Shown: positions 17,562 through 25,790 of the stretch, in pieces | Position numbering within the stretch: position 1 is the first letter of the stretch | How the letters are laid out: the number at the start of each line of letters is the position of its first letter | Made by a program: the position numbers and the translations under genes | Assembly (NCBI RefSeq): GCF_000960765.1 | Contig: NZ_JYNH01000017.1 | Location: forward strand, 1-56,846 | Reading direction: 5' to 3' | Source of the DNA: Desulfosporosinus sp. I2 | GTDB taxonomy: Bacteria; Bacillota; Desulfitobacteriia; Desulfitobacteriales; Desulfitobacteriaceae | Length of the DNA stretch: 56,846 bases | Notes under the pieces: model-generated | Told to the model about the DNA's origin: nothing | The model's database searches: none | The model's input: only the letters and a program-made list of their open reading frames with translations

Positions 17562-18704
17562 TTACTTCTCCAGGGGAGGTGCCATAACTTCTTCAAAGAA
17601 TTCCGTGGTATATGGCTTGCATTCCACCTGCAACTGACGATACTTAATAAAGTCAATAGTGTCTTTGCCGGTTGCTTTCTTGTTGTTGAAAGCGTTGAAG
17701 CCCATATACGCCTCGCTTTGCATGTTGGCAACCAACCAGTGACGGTTCAGTAGTTTTGCTTGATCCCAGAAGAATTTCTTCTTGGCGCGGACACCGTCAA
17801 TGGACATCATCAGGCAGTTGGGGAACAAGTTGGTAAATACATAGAGAATCCTATCAATTTCTTTATCCAACAGGGTAAAGTCTGTAGTGGCTTCACTGAT
17901 TATTTTTTTAGCCTCTGCAGCAGCTTCTCCTGTTTTAAAGTCCCCGTAAACAATCTCCCCGTCCTCAACATAATTTTCGGTTTTAATCAATGGGTTGCGG
18001 ATAAACTTGCCGTCTACTTTCAAGACGGGAATTACTTTGCTGATCATGCCCATTCGATGCACTTTATAAGCGCTCCACATTTCGCAGGAAATGCAGTTCC
18101 ACATAGCCTGCTCAATGGTTAAGAATTCGGGGAGGAAGTCTGTGGCACCGCCAACTGGAGCAGATCCGTGTTTCGGGCCTGCCTGCCCAAAAATTGCGAG
18201 GTCGGAAGCGATCGTGAGGTCGCAAGCCAGACCAATCTCCTGACCACCGGCAACCCTCATGCCGTTTACCCTACAGATAACTGGCTTTTTGCAATTGAGG
18301 AGACCATCGACCATCGCGTTGAAGAGATCCATGTAAGAGCCGTACTCTGTCCCATTCATGCTATAATACTCGGAATATTCCTTGGTGTTACCGCCTGTGC
18401 AAAATGCCTTGTCTCCTACAGCAGTAAAGACAACAGCGACAACGGAGCGATCAGTCGATGCTTTTTGCATTCCGGCGATAACTCCTTTAACCATTTCCGT
18501 GGTGTAGGAATTAAATTGTGAGGGGTTGTTCAGGGTTACCCAGGCTGAAGTAAGGCCCGGTACGATGTTTCCTTTGGGGTCAATAATGGGCTTTGTCTCA
18601 TATATTACACTAGGTGCTTCCGTTCCAAAGTGCTCATTTCCATATAACTCATGATTTTTTATATCTGTTTGACGGGGCCATCTGTTTAAACTATTTAAGT
18701 CCAT
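17562..18704 (-). CDS. bamA: BamA: 6-oxocyclohex-1-ene-1-carbonyl-CoA hydrolase
   Basis: 380 residues, crotonase superfamily but about 120 residues longer than a normal enoyl-CoA hydratase, as BamA/Oah is. The start 'MDLNSLNRWPRQ', the 'FCTGGNTKEYSEYYSMNGTEYG' segment and 'GGQEIGLACDLTIASD' are characteristic of BamA. It hydrates and hydrolytically opens the ring to give 3-hydroxypimelyl-CoA, and is the accepted marker gene of anaerobic aromatic ring degradation. First gene of the long operon, strong AAGGAGGT ribosome site, 73-bp gap to bamB, sigma-54 promoter about 190 bases upstream. Confidence 0.95.
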   Translation of the reverse strand: MDLNSLNRWPRQTDIKNHELYGNEHFGTEAPSVIYETKPIIDPKGNIVPGLTSAWVTLNNPSQFNSYTTEMVKGVIAGMQKASTDRSVVAVVFTAVGDKAFCTGGNTKEYSEYYSMNGTEYGSYMDLFNAMVDGLLNCKKPVICRVNGMRVAGGQEIGLACDLTIASDLAIFGQAGPKHGSAPVGGATDFLPEFLTIEQAMWNCISCEMWSAYKVHRMGMISKVIPVLKVDGKFIRNPLIKTENYVEDGEIVYGDFKTGEAAAEAKKIISEATTDFTLLDKEIDRILYVFTNLFPNCLMMSIDGVRAKKKFFWDQAKLLNRHWLVANMQSEAYMGFNAFNNKKATGKDTIDFIKYRQLQVECKPYTTEFFEEVMAPPLEK

Positions 18705-18895
18705 AATTTTATTTACCTCCTTAATATAGGTAGAATTTATCTTCCAACTTTTAACGACATCCTCCGCTTAAGAATCAATTAAACTATAGCTTTTCTTCCT
18801 CCTTTTCAATCAGATAATATTAGTAAACCCATTGATATCACCGGGACACATCTTCCTTTCTTTTTTTGAATATTTCCAATATTGACTATCTTTAA

Positions 18896-18911
18896 TGCAA
18901 GTATCATGCCA
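18896..18911 (-). promoter_or_regulatory. Sigma-54 promoter of the bamA operon
   Basis: Minus strand reads TGGCATG-ATAC-TTGCA, a full -24/-12 element (GG and GC separated by 10 bases). It predicts a transcript start near 18884 and a leader of about 180 bases before bamA. The same element in front of bamB2 differs at few positions. Confidence 0.88.
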
Positions 18912-18922
18912 TTTTACTTGCT

Positions 18923-18991
18923 CTCGAACCAATTGAGTATTGATCAGTCGAAATTGATAGTCAAACCGTCCAAAATCCATAATCAACGGTT
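18923..18991 (-). promoter_or_regulatory. Candidate activator/operator sites upstream of the bamA sigma-54 promoter
   Basis: CTCGAA-CCA-ATTGAG (18923-18937, imperfect palindrome) and the inverted repeat AACCGT ... ACGGTT (18964-18969 and 18986-18991) lie 12 to 80 bases upstream of the -24 element. Both have counterparts at the same relative place upstream of bamB2. They are candidate sites for the sigma-54 activator encoded at 22328-24436. Confidence 0.5.
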
Positions 18992-19128
18992 AGCATCGTC
19001 AACATGTCTAAGATAAGAGAATGCTAGACTCCACCTGCAAATTGCAGTATAATTATCATTTTCTATAAAGAAAACTTGGCTGGCGCCAAGCCTTGCGAAG
19101 GCGGCCGCCTTAGTTGCTCTTATGCTTC

Positions 19129-19159
19129 CAGAAAGTTTATAACGAAGTTAAACTTTCTG
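19129..19159. repeat. Perfect 11-bp inverted repeat in the bamC2-bamA gap
   Basis: Arms 19129-19139 and 19149-19159 (CAGAAAGTTTA / TAAACTTTCTG) with a 9-base loop. On the minus strand the hairpin is not followed by a T run, so it is not a clear terminator. It lies between the duplication scar and the bamA promoter. Between it and the promoter (about 18992-19128) I see only a GC-rich patch (19080-19110) and no gene. Confidence 0.5.
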
Positions 19160-19199
19160 ACTAGTATAAAAAAATCCATAAGACTCGCAATTGAACAAC

Positions 19200-19238
19200 C
19201 GAGTCATATCTGCATCACACCGATGCTTATATGACTCG
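19200..19238 (-). terminator. Hairpin, the duplicate of the terminator behind the sigma-54 activator gene
   Basis: CGAGTCATAT (19200-19209) pairs with ATATGACTCG (19229-19238), with an inner GCATC/GATGC stem. The corresponding, more decayed hairpin occurs at 22251-22289 downstream of the intact activator gene. Here it follows the activator remnant at 19246-19300, so it now ends the bamB2-bamC2 transcript. Confidence 0.6.
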
Positions 19239-19245
19239 TTTGTTT

Positions 19246-19300
19246 GTTAGGCGACTCGACGTCTGCCCGTCGAAAAAGAACCATTCTTCTAACGATCTCA
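19246..19300 (-). pseudogene. Remnant of the 3' end of a sigma-54 activator gene
   Basis: The minus strand translates as IVRRMVLFRRADVES, matching the C-terminal Fis-type helix IVRRMARFRRADAEA of the intact activator ending at 22328. No upstream part of an activator gene is present. The fragment is fused at its 5' side to the first 15 bases of bamD (19301-19315). It is not expressed as a protein of its own and marks a duplication junction. Confidence 0.8.
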
Positions 19301-19315
19301 GGCTACAGTCTCCAC
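19301..19315 (-). pseudogene. Remnant of the bamD start, at a duplication junction
   Basis: GTGGAGACTGTAGCC on the minus strand is identical to the first five codons of bamD (14965 down to 14951). It sits just downstream of bamC2, as bamD does after bamC, and is then cut off by the activator remnant. Confidence 0.75.
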
Positions 19316-19345
19316 AATCTCTAATGCCCTTCTTTCTCTTTCATA

Positions 19346-19894
19346 CTAAAGTGATGACCCTTTCTGTGACATTCGGGCGATGCTATCCACTAGCTTCTGA
19401 AATCCATATTTGTCTACCAATGATTCCAATCCTATCTCAATCTCGTCCAGCCTGACTTCTTCTTCGACTTCCTCTTCTCTTTCTTCGTAAATCAAGACCT
19501 CATTGTAACACCACTGAACACACAAGGGCGGTTGTCCGGGATCGTTTTCTTCACACATATCGCACTTTATCGGAAGGCCAGAATCAGGCTCTTTGAATCT
19601 GTCTCTGGCTGGGCAAGAAGCTCTGCAAAACGTGCAATCATCATATTCTTTTCCGTCAATCACATACTTTCCTCTGCCCATGCATTCGGCTGGAGTATAC
19701 TCTCCCGCGAACACCGGAAGCCATATGTCTGTCATTGGGTCAAGAATCACCTGAATACGAGACCTTGCCGGATTAATACTGCTATATTTCGGTGTGGCGT
19801 GAAAGTTGGAGCAGATTATCTCACATGACCGGCAACCATTGCACTTATCTGCATTAACTTTAATTGACTTAATCTTCTTCTTAATTTTGGCCAT
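19346..19894 (-). CDS. BamC2: second BamC-type ferredoxin subunit
   Basis: 182 residues with the same three cluster motifs as BamC (CNGCRSCEIIC, CTFCRASCP, CDMCEE...CVQWC) and near-identical spacing. It overlaps bamB2 by 14 bases, as bamC overlaps bamB. The C-terminus extends four residues beyond BamC. It presumably serves BamB2. Confidence 0.9.
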   Translation of the reverse strand: MAKIKKKIKSIKVNADKCNGCRSCEIICSNFHATPKYSSINPARSRIQVILDPMTDIWLPVFAGEYTPAECMGRGKYVIDGKEYDDCTFCRASCPARDRFKEPDSGLPIKCDMCEENDPGQPPLCVQWCYNEVLIYEEREEEVEEEVRLDEIEIGLESLVDKYGFQKLVDSIARMSQKGSSL

Positions 19895-21851
19895 CTTTTA
19901 AAATCCCCCTCCTCTCTAAATCTTCTGCCACATAATCTAAATCTAATTCCAGTAATTTTTCTTTAGTGGGGATACCTTCCATGTTCCATCCCTTATATTT
20001 GTAATACGTATCTAGAAGTTGTTCTTCGAGCTCTGGGAATCTCTTTTTCCAGTGATCTTGAGGCGGCTTCTCATCAGCTCTCCTCATGCCTTTTAATACG
20101 TTATAGGCTCTGTGTAAATTTCGGCTTCGATTGACTATTTTCTTTAGGCCGACTTGATCTATATCCAACCCGGTTGCAGAAGAAACTAAAAGATGATAAT
20201 TATGTGTATGGTACGGTGGCTTCAGGCAAAATGACCCCATACCGCAGCATAACCCGAGGGCATCATCAATGTTGTGTATCTCCTCCATCCAATCCACGAT
20301 TTCACTGCACATATCGGGAGTTGGGTAATATGGGTTCGAGTTTTCTCCCCGTGGTTCCCAGTCCAGAAAGTATTGTTTAAAATGATCATCCGGAAGCTGG
20401 GGCCAATCCTTTACAAACTCTTCTCTCATCTCTTTCGTTGGAAAAGGTGCCTGGGGCCAATTCCCTTCAATTTGGGTAATGCTTATCTTCTCGTTAGTAG
20501 AATACATCAGGAAATAAAGGGGATCCATCATGCCCAGTTTAAGAGGGAGTTGCTCATGTTTCTTAATAGTATTATGATCAAATGCCTCTGCACCCTTGCC
20601 AATCCTGCGGGCCGCCCAATAAGTGCCGTCGGCAAGAATATCTCCGATTCCTTCCCGCCGAACTACTCTGTCAAGCAACCAGTTAAATCTCCCCTCTTTA
20701 TCGGGCGGACATCCCTCGAAGTCCTTGTCAGTCAGAATTCCAGCTTCATAGAGTTCAACAGCGAAGGCCAAAATTTGCGGGGTTGAGAATCCGTCCACTC
20801 CATACTCCGTAGCACGCTGAGCAATTCTAAAGTTAAACTCCAGGTTGTCTACATAAGCGGCCATTGAATAAGTAAGCTTCGTAAAGCATTTCTGCTTAAA
20901 TCTGGGAACATCTTTATAGGAAATTAAAGCCCCACACTGTTGCGGACAGTTAAAGCAACTAATATACCGCTTGATCGCTGCCCTTTGAGTACTCGACCAG
21001 GATTGATTGATCTCATCGGTCCAGAAATCTCTTCTCCGAGTACGGGCATTTCCCCATGAAAAATTCTCGGTGTGCCACTTTTCATCAGTGTGTTTCATCT
21101 CCTGTGGCGAACCAATCCCGGATAAAATGGTCATTACTCCCTTAAGGGGATTTTCATTTCTGAACTTTATATATTCCCCCACTTTGTTCACATGCTTTAT
21201 AAATTCTTCCCCTCGGGCAAGATTGATGTCCTTTGTTCCACGAACAACGACAGCCTTGATGTTTTTGTCTCCCATAACAGCGCCTCCTCCGAGCCTGCTG
21301 GCACTCGACCTGCCCTGCTCGATGGAAGCTGTAAAGACCCGATTTTCGCCGGCCAGGCCGATTGCAGCTATCGAGACTTTCGGCTCATTCAGCTCTTTCT
21401 TTAAAATGTCTCTAATTTCAACAGTGCCCATACCCTTCAAATGAGAGGCATCACGTATTTCTACCTTGTCATTGTTGATATATATATAAACCAGCTTCGG
21501 AGACTTGTTGCGAAAGATCACTCTATCATACCCGGCGTACTTCAATTCCGCCGCCCAAAACCCTCCCATCATTGGATATGCCAGTAACTCCGTCTGAGGA
21601 GATATTGTCGTAACACAAGTACGATTAAAACTGAAAGCAGGTGTGCCGCATAATAGGCCGCTGCTAAATATTAGTAGGTTCTCAGGATCAAATGCCTTAG
21701 TTTCAGGGGGAACCCTATCCCAAAATAACTTGACGTTATAACCAAGCCCACCAAGATGAAGTTCGGTTAATTTCGGGTCAGTTTCTACCTTTTCAATGTT
21801 TCCAGTCGCTAAATCAATTTCCAAATTATAGCCTGTCTCTGCGCACCTCAT
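19881..21851 (-). CDS. BamB2: second BamB-type tungsten enzyme
   Basis: 656 residues, collinear with BamB with only tiny length differences. By eye about two thirds of N-terminal positions are identical. AOR_N pterin-binding motifs and the CFNCPQQCG cluster motif are intact. No bamA or bamD-I follows, so BamB2/BamC2 must use the electron module of the main operon, form a hybrid complex, or act on a different aromatic-CoA. It has its own sigma-54 promoter, so it may be expressed under different conditions. Confidence 0.88.
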   Translation of the reverse strand: MRCAETGYNLEIDLATGNIEKVETDPKLTELHLGGLGYNVKLFWDRVPPETKAFDPENLLIFSSGLLCGTPAFSFNRTCVTTISPQTELLAYPMMGGFWAAELKYAGYDRVIFRNKSPKLVYIYINNDKVEIRDASHLKGMGTVEIRDILKKELNEPKVSIAAIGLAGENRVFTASIEQGRSSASRLGGGAVMGDKNIKAVVVRGTKDINLARGEEFIKHVNKVGEYIKFRNENPLKGVMTILSGIGSPQEMKHTDEKWHTENFSWGNARTRRRDFWTDEINQSWSSTQRAAIKRYISCFNCPQQCGALISYKDVPRFKQKCFTKLTYSMAAYVDNLEFNFRIAQRATEYGVDGFSTPQILAFAVELYEAGILTDKDFEGCPPDKEGRFNWLLDRVVRREGIGDILADGTYWAARRIGKGAEAFDHNTIKKHEQLPLKLGMMDPLYFLMYSTNEKISITQIEGNWPQAPFPTKEMREEFVKDWPQLPDDHFKQYFLDWEPRGENSNPYYPTPDMCSEIVDWMEEIHNIDDALGLCCGMGSFCLKPPYHTHNYHLLVSSATGLDIDQVGLKKIVNRSRNLHRAYNVLKGMRRADEKPPQDHWKKRFPELEEQLLDTYYKYKGWNMEGIPTKEKLLELDLDYVAEDLERRGILKDGQN

Positions 21852-21962
21852 TTTTCATCCCCTCTATCCTTCAAAATATCAAGCTTTTTCATCCACTCGT
21901 GAGATTCATACGTCTACTAAATGGGAGTACCCATCCTAGGAATCTGTACATCTTCTCCCTTT

Positions 21963-22040
21963 TTTAATTTGTTTAATTTAATTTAATTTAATTTGTTTTA
22001 GATTGATTTAATTAGTTTTAGTTTGTTTTGGTTTTATTTA
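21963..22040. repeat. AT-rich pentamer-like repeat tract in the bamB2 leader
   Basis: Repeated TTTAA/AATTT units followed by TTTTAG/TTTTG units lie between the sigma-54 promoter and the bamB2 ribosome site. The bamA leader of similar length has no such tract. It resembles a slippage-generated microsatellite. Confidence 0.6.
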
Positions 22041-22043
22041 CCT

Positions 22044-22059
22044 TGCAAATGTCATGCCA
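22044..22059 (-). promoter_or_regulatory. Sigma-54 promoter of bamB2-bamC2
   Basis: Minus strand reads TGGCATG-ACAT-TTGCA, a -24/-12 element of the same form as that of bamA, about 190 bases upstream of the bamB2 start. Confidence 0.87.
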
Positions 22060-22070
22060 TTTTTATAACT

Positions 22071-22134
22071 CTCAAACCATTTGAGTATTAACTAGTTGAA
22101 AATTATGGTTAACTGCCAAAAACCAATAGTTAAC
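22071..22134 (-). promoter_or_regulatory. Candidate activator/operator sites upstream of bamB2
   Basis: CTCAAA-CCA-TTTGAG (22071-22085) is a perfect palindrome, and GTTAACT ... AGTTAAC (22108-22114 and 22128-22134) a perfect 7-bp inverted repeat. The block aligns with 18923-18991 upstream of bamA, keeping the palindromic character although bases differ. Confidence 0.55.
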
Positions 22135-22170
22135 GTTTTAGGGCGGTGGTTATTTAAACTATTAAAATAA

Positions 22171-22220
22171 GAGCATGAATGAACAACACGGCAAAATTGC
22201 TGTGGTGTTCATTCATGCTC
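22171..22220 (-). terminator. Strong hairpin terminator downstream of the sigma-54 activator gene
   Basis: Arms of 15 bp (22171-22185 and 22206-22220) with an inner GCAA/TTGC stem. On the minus strand it is followed by a T-rich stretch (complement of 22154-22170). It should isolate the activator transcript from the bamB2 promoter. Confidence 0.75.
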
Positions 22221-22250
22221 TACAAAAAGCTACTTACTCATAGCTTGAAC

Positions 22251-22289
22251 CGAGTCATTCCAGCATCATTTTAATGCATATATAACTCG
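22251..22289 (-). terminator. Second, imperfect hairpin behind the activator gene
   Basis: CGAGT (22251-22255) pairs with ACTCG (22285-22289), with inner GCAT/ATGC pairing. It is the homologue of the better preserved hairpin at 19200-19238. Confidence 0.5.
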
Positions 22290-22327
22290 ATTTTTGAACT
22301 TTTCTCTTAAATGAAATCATACATGTT

Positions 22328-24436
22328 CTATCGTCCAACAGAAGCTTCAGCATCGGCTCGTCGAAAACGAGCCATTCTTCGAACGATCGTAGATTGATTT
22401 ACTCCCAAGGCTGCGGCTGCTTTATAAGTACTACCATATTTTTCTAGGGCTTTGTCAATTAAGTGTCGTTCTACTTCATCTACAGCTTCTTTCAAGGGCA
22501 TTAAGGAATTGACTGATATTCCTCCTAATTTGATAGCACTACGATTAAAAGGTGGAGGCAACTGGGATACCAGAATTAATTCTCCAGCTGAAACAACCAT
22601 CAAACGTTCAACCATATTTTCTAGTTCTCGAACATTACCTGGCCAATCATACTCCAGAAAAGCTTCTATTACTTCGGGAGAGAAATCTCGCTGAAAACCG
22701 TACTTCTTACTGAATTTATCTCGAAAATGATAAATAAGAGGAATGACATCATCATGTCGTTCACGCAAAGGGGGAATTAAAATCGGAACCACATTTAATC
22801 GAAAGTACAGATCTTCTCTAAATTGACCCGCCCTAGTCATCTCTTCAAGATTTTTGTGGGTTGCCGCAATAATTCGCACATTAACTTGGCGTGGCTTTGC
22901 TCCTCCAACAGGAACAACCTCCCGTTCTTGCAGTACCCTTAAAAGTTTAGACTGAAGATTAAGGGGAAAATCACCAATTTCGTCAAGCAAAAGTGTCCCA
23001 TTATGAGCCAGCTCGAACATGCCCATCTTGCCTTCTCGACGGGCTCCAGTAAAAGCTCCCGACTCATATCCAAAAAGTTCTGATTCTAACAAATTTTCAG
23101 GAATAGCCCCGCAATTAAGTTTAATAAAAGGGCCTTCAGCGCGGTTACTTTGAGTATGAAGGAGTTTTCCTATACCCTCCTTGCCCACTCCAGATTCCCC
23201 GAATAAAAGTACAGTAGAATCAACCTTAGCTACTCGCCTAACTAATTCAAAGACACGTTCCATCTCGGGACCAGTACCAATCATTCCTCCAGTATCCTGA
23301 TGATCCCGCAGTTCTGATAGTTGCTGGTGATATTTCTCGCTTAAACGTTTGGCGTCAATCACTTCCTGCCGAAGTTGATTAAGACTGGTCATATCCCTAA
23401 GGTTTATTACAACCCTCAGAAGCTTTCCTTGCTCATCAAAAACAGGGCTGCCCGTGACAAGAATACTATGATTATGCTTATTCTCCATAATAGTTACTGG
23501 TTTTCTGCGTCGAAGAACCAATTCTACTAACGAATGAGCATAAATAACCTCTTCAATTTCCTGAATTCCTCTTCCAATCAAATCTTGGGTATTACATAAT
23601 GCCATTTTTTTAAAGGTCTGATTAACTCTAAGGATAATGCCAGCCGAATCTGTAACAAATAGACCATCTGAGGAGGACTGGATAATAGAATCAAGTTCAG
23701 TATTAAGTTCCTTGACTGTGGCCAATTCCAAGGATACCGATTCAATTTCGGATATATCCTGAAATACGGCAACGGCCCCAGTAATCCGCCCGTCCTGAAT
23801 TACTGGATCTCTATTCATGATATAAGTCCCCCGACCCACTCGTAACTTTTGGGAATACTCCGATTTCCCCGTTTCTAAAGTCTCCATTAGTCCAAGAGGT
23901 ACTAAGGCATCTAAAACATGCCGACCGATGGCTCTTTCACGAGAAAGCTTAGTAAATCGTTCGGCAGCTCTATTGAATGAAGTAATTATACCATCGCTAT
24001 TGATAACGACAATACCGTTATGAGCAGAACTTAGTACCGCTTCCAATTCTTTAACCTGGAATTCCACTTCTTGATATAAAGCAACCGCCAAATCTGATCG
24101 GTTTAAAACTCCCACGATCTGCCCATCCTCTTCAATGACCACTGCCAAGTCAAATTGATATGCCCAAGCTTCCCCCAGACGCAAAGAGGGTTTAATAACC
24201 ACTGGATCGCGCTCTAGTGCTTCCAAACAGCTCAACTTTCCAGATAAACAATCCTTTCCAATTAGTTTCTCGACAAGTGTTTTCATTGTCACAATTCCTA
24301 ACAACTTCCCAGTCCTATCTACCACAGGCCAACCTGAAGAATTAGCTTCTGTAAGCCTATGCAATGCCTCCAAACAAGAATTGGTCTCACTCAAACAAAC
24401 TGATATTTGTGTCATGACCTCTTCTACCCAGATCAT
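22328..24436 (-). CDS. Sigma-54-dependent activator with CBS pair, PAS domains, AAA+ and Fis-type HTH
   Basis: 702 residues. Residues ~1-120 form a CBS-domain pair. Two PAS domains follow (~125-235 and ~245-365), then the AAA+ core with GESGVGKEG (Walker A), ESGAFTGA (sigma-54 contact loop) and LLLDEIGDF (Walker B), and a Fis-like HTH at the end (AAAALGVNQSTIVRRMARF). It should activate -24/-12 promoters in response to a ligand sensed by PAS or CBS. Its gene lies immediately upstream of bamB2-bamC2 and a copy of its 3' end sits near bamA. The bam promoters are therefore its likely targets. Confidence 0.93.
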   Translation of the reverse strand: MIWVEEVMTQISVCLSETNSCLEALHRLTEANSSGWPVVDRTGKLLGIVTMKTLVEKLIGKDCLSGKLSCLEALERDPVVIKPSLRLGEAWAYQFDLAVVIEEDGQIVGVLNRSDLAVALYQEVEFQVKELEAVLSSAHNGIVVINSDGIITSFNRAAERFTKLSRERAIGRHVLDALVPLGLMETLETGKSEYSQKLRVGRGTYIMNRDPVIQDGRITGAVAVFQDISEIESVSLELATVKELNTELDSIIQSSSDGLFVTDSAGIILRVNQTFKKMALCNTQDLIGRGIQEIEEVIYAHSLVELVLRRRKPVTIMENKHNHSILVTGSPVFDEQGKLLRVVINLRDMTSLNQLRQEVIDAKRLSEKYHQQLSELRDHQDTGGMIGTGPEMERVFELVRRVAKVDSTVLLFGESGVGKEGIGKLLHTQSNRAEGPFIKLNCGAIPENLLESELFGYESGAFTGARREGKMGMFELAHNGTLLLDEIGDFPLNLQSKLLRVLQEREVVPVGGAKPRQVNVRIIAATHKNLEEMTRAGQFREDLYFRLNVVPILIPPLRERHDDVIPLIYHFRDKFSKKYGFQRDFSPEVIEAFLEYDWPGNVRELENMVERLMVVSAGELILVSQLPPPFNRSAIKLGGISVNSLMPLKEAVDEVERHLIDKALEKYGSTYKAAAALGVNQSTIVRRMARFRRADAEASVGR

Positions 24437-24527
24437 AACAACATCTTGGGTTCCCCTACTTTATTAATTGTTTGCGCAAAACACAAGTCTCTCACCTCTT
24501 TCTCTATACAGAGTTTAGCAAAGTCGC

Positions 24528-24572
24528 GCATTATTGTAATGCAGATATGACTTAGTACAATACTGTAATGTG
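24528..24572. promoter_or_regulatory. Palindromic and repeated TGTAATG motifs between divergent regulators
   Basis: GCATTA-TTG-TAATGC (24528-24542) is a perfect palindrome, and TGTAATG recurs 28 bases later next to TACA-ATAC-TGTA. They lie in the 428-bp gap between the minus-strand activator and the plus-strand response regulator. They are candidate operator sites. The rest of the gap holds the sigma-54 promoter at 24702 and a small TGTGCT/AGCACA hairpin at about 24786-24799. Confidence 0.4.
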
Positions 24573-24701
24573 ACAAGTCTTTATCATTTTAGCATTTTAC
24601 CCATTCGAGATTAACTGACTTTATAGCGTCGACAGCTTATATTTAAAGGTTAGGATATTATTTTGTGCAAATTTGAATTAAAGGGTGCAAAGTCTGCAAA
24701 G

Positions 24702-24717
24702 TGGTATGTTACTTGCA
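24702..24717 (+). promoter_or_regulatory. Sigma-54 promoter of the LytTR response regulator
   Basis: TGGTATG-TTAC-TTGCA on the plus strand, correct GG-N10-GC spacing, about 150 bases upstream of the start at 24865. Confidence 0.82.
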
Positions 24718-24864
24718 TAATAATATTTAATTGAATATTTTAAATACATTGACAAGTCGGAGAATAAGGATATATTTTAATTATCTGTGCTACAGCACAA
24801 CGGCGTGGGGATCAATAGTTCAAAAAATATATCTTTTAGATATGCCAAGAAATGAGGGATTTGC

Positions 24865-25626
24865 TTGAAACTTCGTGTCCTATTGGTCGATGACGATTGC
24901 CCCACCCGTAATGAACTCCGCAATTTACTCCTGCCTTTTGAGGATGTTCAGGTTGTTGGCGAAGCAACCAATGCCTTAGAAGCCCTAAAGTTAATTGATA
25001 ATCTGGATTATTCATTAATTTTTCTTGACATCCTTATGCCAAACCTAAGTGAGATTGATTTAGCCCAGCTATTACAAAAAAAATCGGATTCACCCACAAT
25101 TATTTTCACCACGGCTCACGAAGAATACGCGTTCGCCTTTAACGTAAATGCTTTAGACTATCTTATAAAACCTATTCACCCTAAACGTCTTGAAGAAGCA
25201 CTCATGAAAGTGCGCCGATTTAGAAGCCAACTACCTGAATCTATCAGTAATCCTATCCCTTCTGCAAAAAGGAAAGAAAGTGAACCTAAGCCTTTTGAAG
25301 TTGTCCCTGTTGAACTAAATGGGAAAATAATTCTTTTACGCCAAGATGAAATTTTCTTTATTTATACCGATAAAGACAAAGTCTTTATTAAAACCCTAAA
25401 GGACTCTTACCTGACCCGTTTTACCTTACGCGAGTTGGAGATGCGTTTAAACTCTACTCTATTTTTTCGCTCCCATCGTTGTTATTTAGTTAACCTACAA
25501 CGCATGAGGGAACTTCTACCCTATTTTAATGGAACTTACACAATCGTAGTCGATGACCATGAACGTAGCGAGATTCCAGTTAGCCGGACTAAATCCCGTA
25601 TACTCAAGGAGATGATAGGTCTTTAA
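24865..25626 (+). CDS. LytTR-type response regulator
   Basis: 253 residues, TTG start with GAGGG upstream. Receiver domain ~1-120 with acidic DDD at 9-11, phospho-acceptor D55 (FLDILMP) and K102 (IKPI). A linker with Ser/Pro/Lys follows, then a LytTR DNA-binding domain (~150-253; 'FFRSHRCYLVNLQ'). No histidine kinase is encoded nearby. LytTR regulators usually control sigma-70 promoters; here the gene itself has a sigma-54 promoter, which would link it to the aromatic regulon. Confidence 0.92.
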   Translation: MKLRVLLVDDDCPTRNELRNLLLPFEDVQVVGEATNALEALKLIDNLDYSLIFLDILMPNLSEIDLAQLLQKKSDSPTIIFTTAHEEYAFAFNVNALDYLIKPIHPKRLEEALMKVRRFRSQLPESISNPIPSAKRKESEPKPFEVVPVELNGKIILLRQDEIFFIYTDKDKVFIKTLKDSYLTRFTLRELEMRLNSTLFFRSHRCYLVNLQRMRELLPYFNGTYTIVVDDHERSEIPVSRTKSRILKEMIGL

Positions 25627-25790
25627 TATCCCATATATGCCATTAGTTATGTTAAAATAACATTGAATACTCTGAATTTTTTACTTTTTTTCATTATATA
25701 GTATCTAAATAAGGTTATCAAGCCATGATCTTATGCGTCGAAATTGAGCATCTTTCCAACGAATCGATAAACGATGATTGGGAGGCCTAT

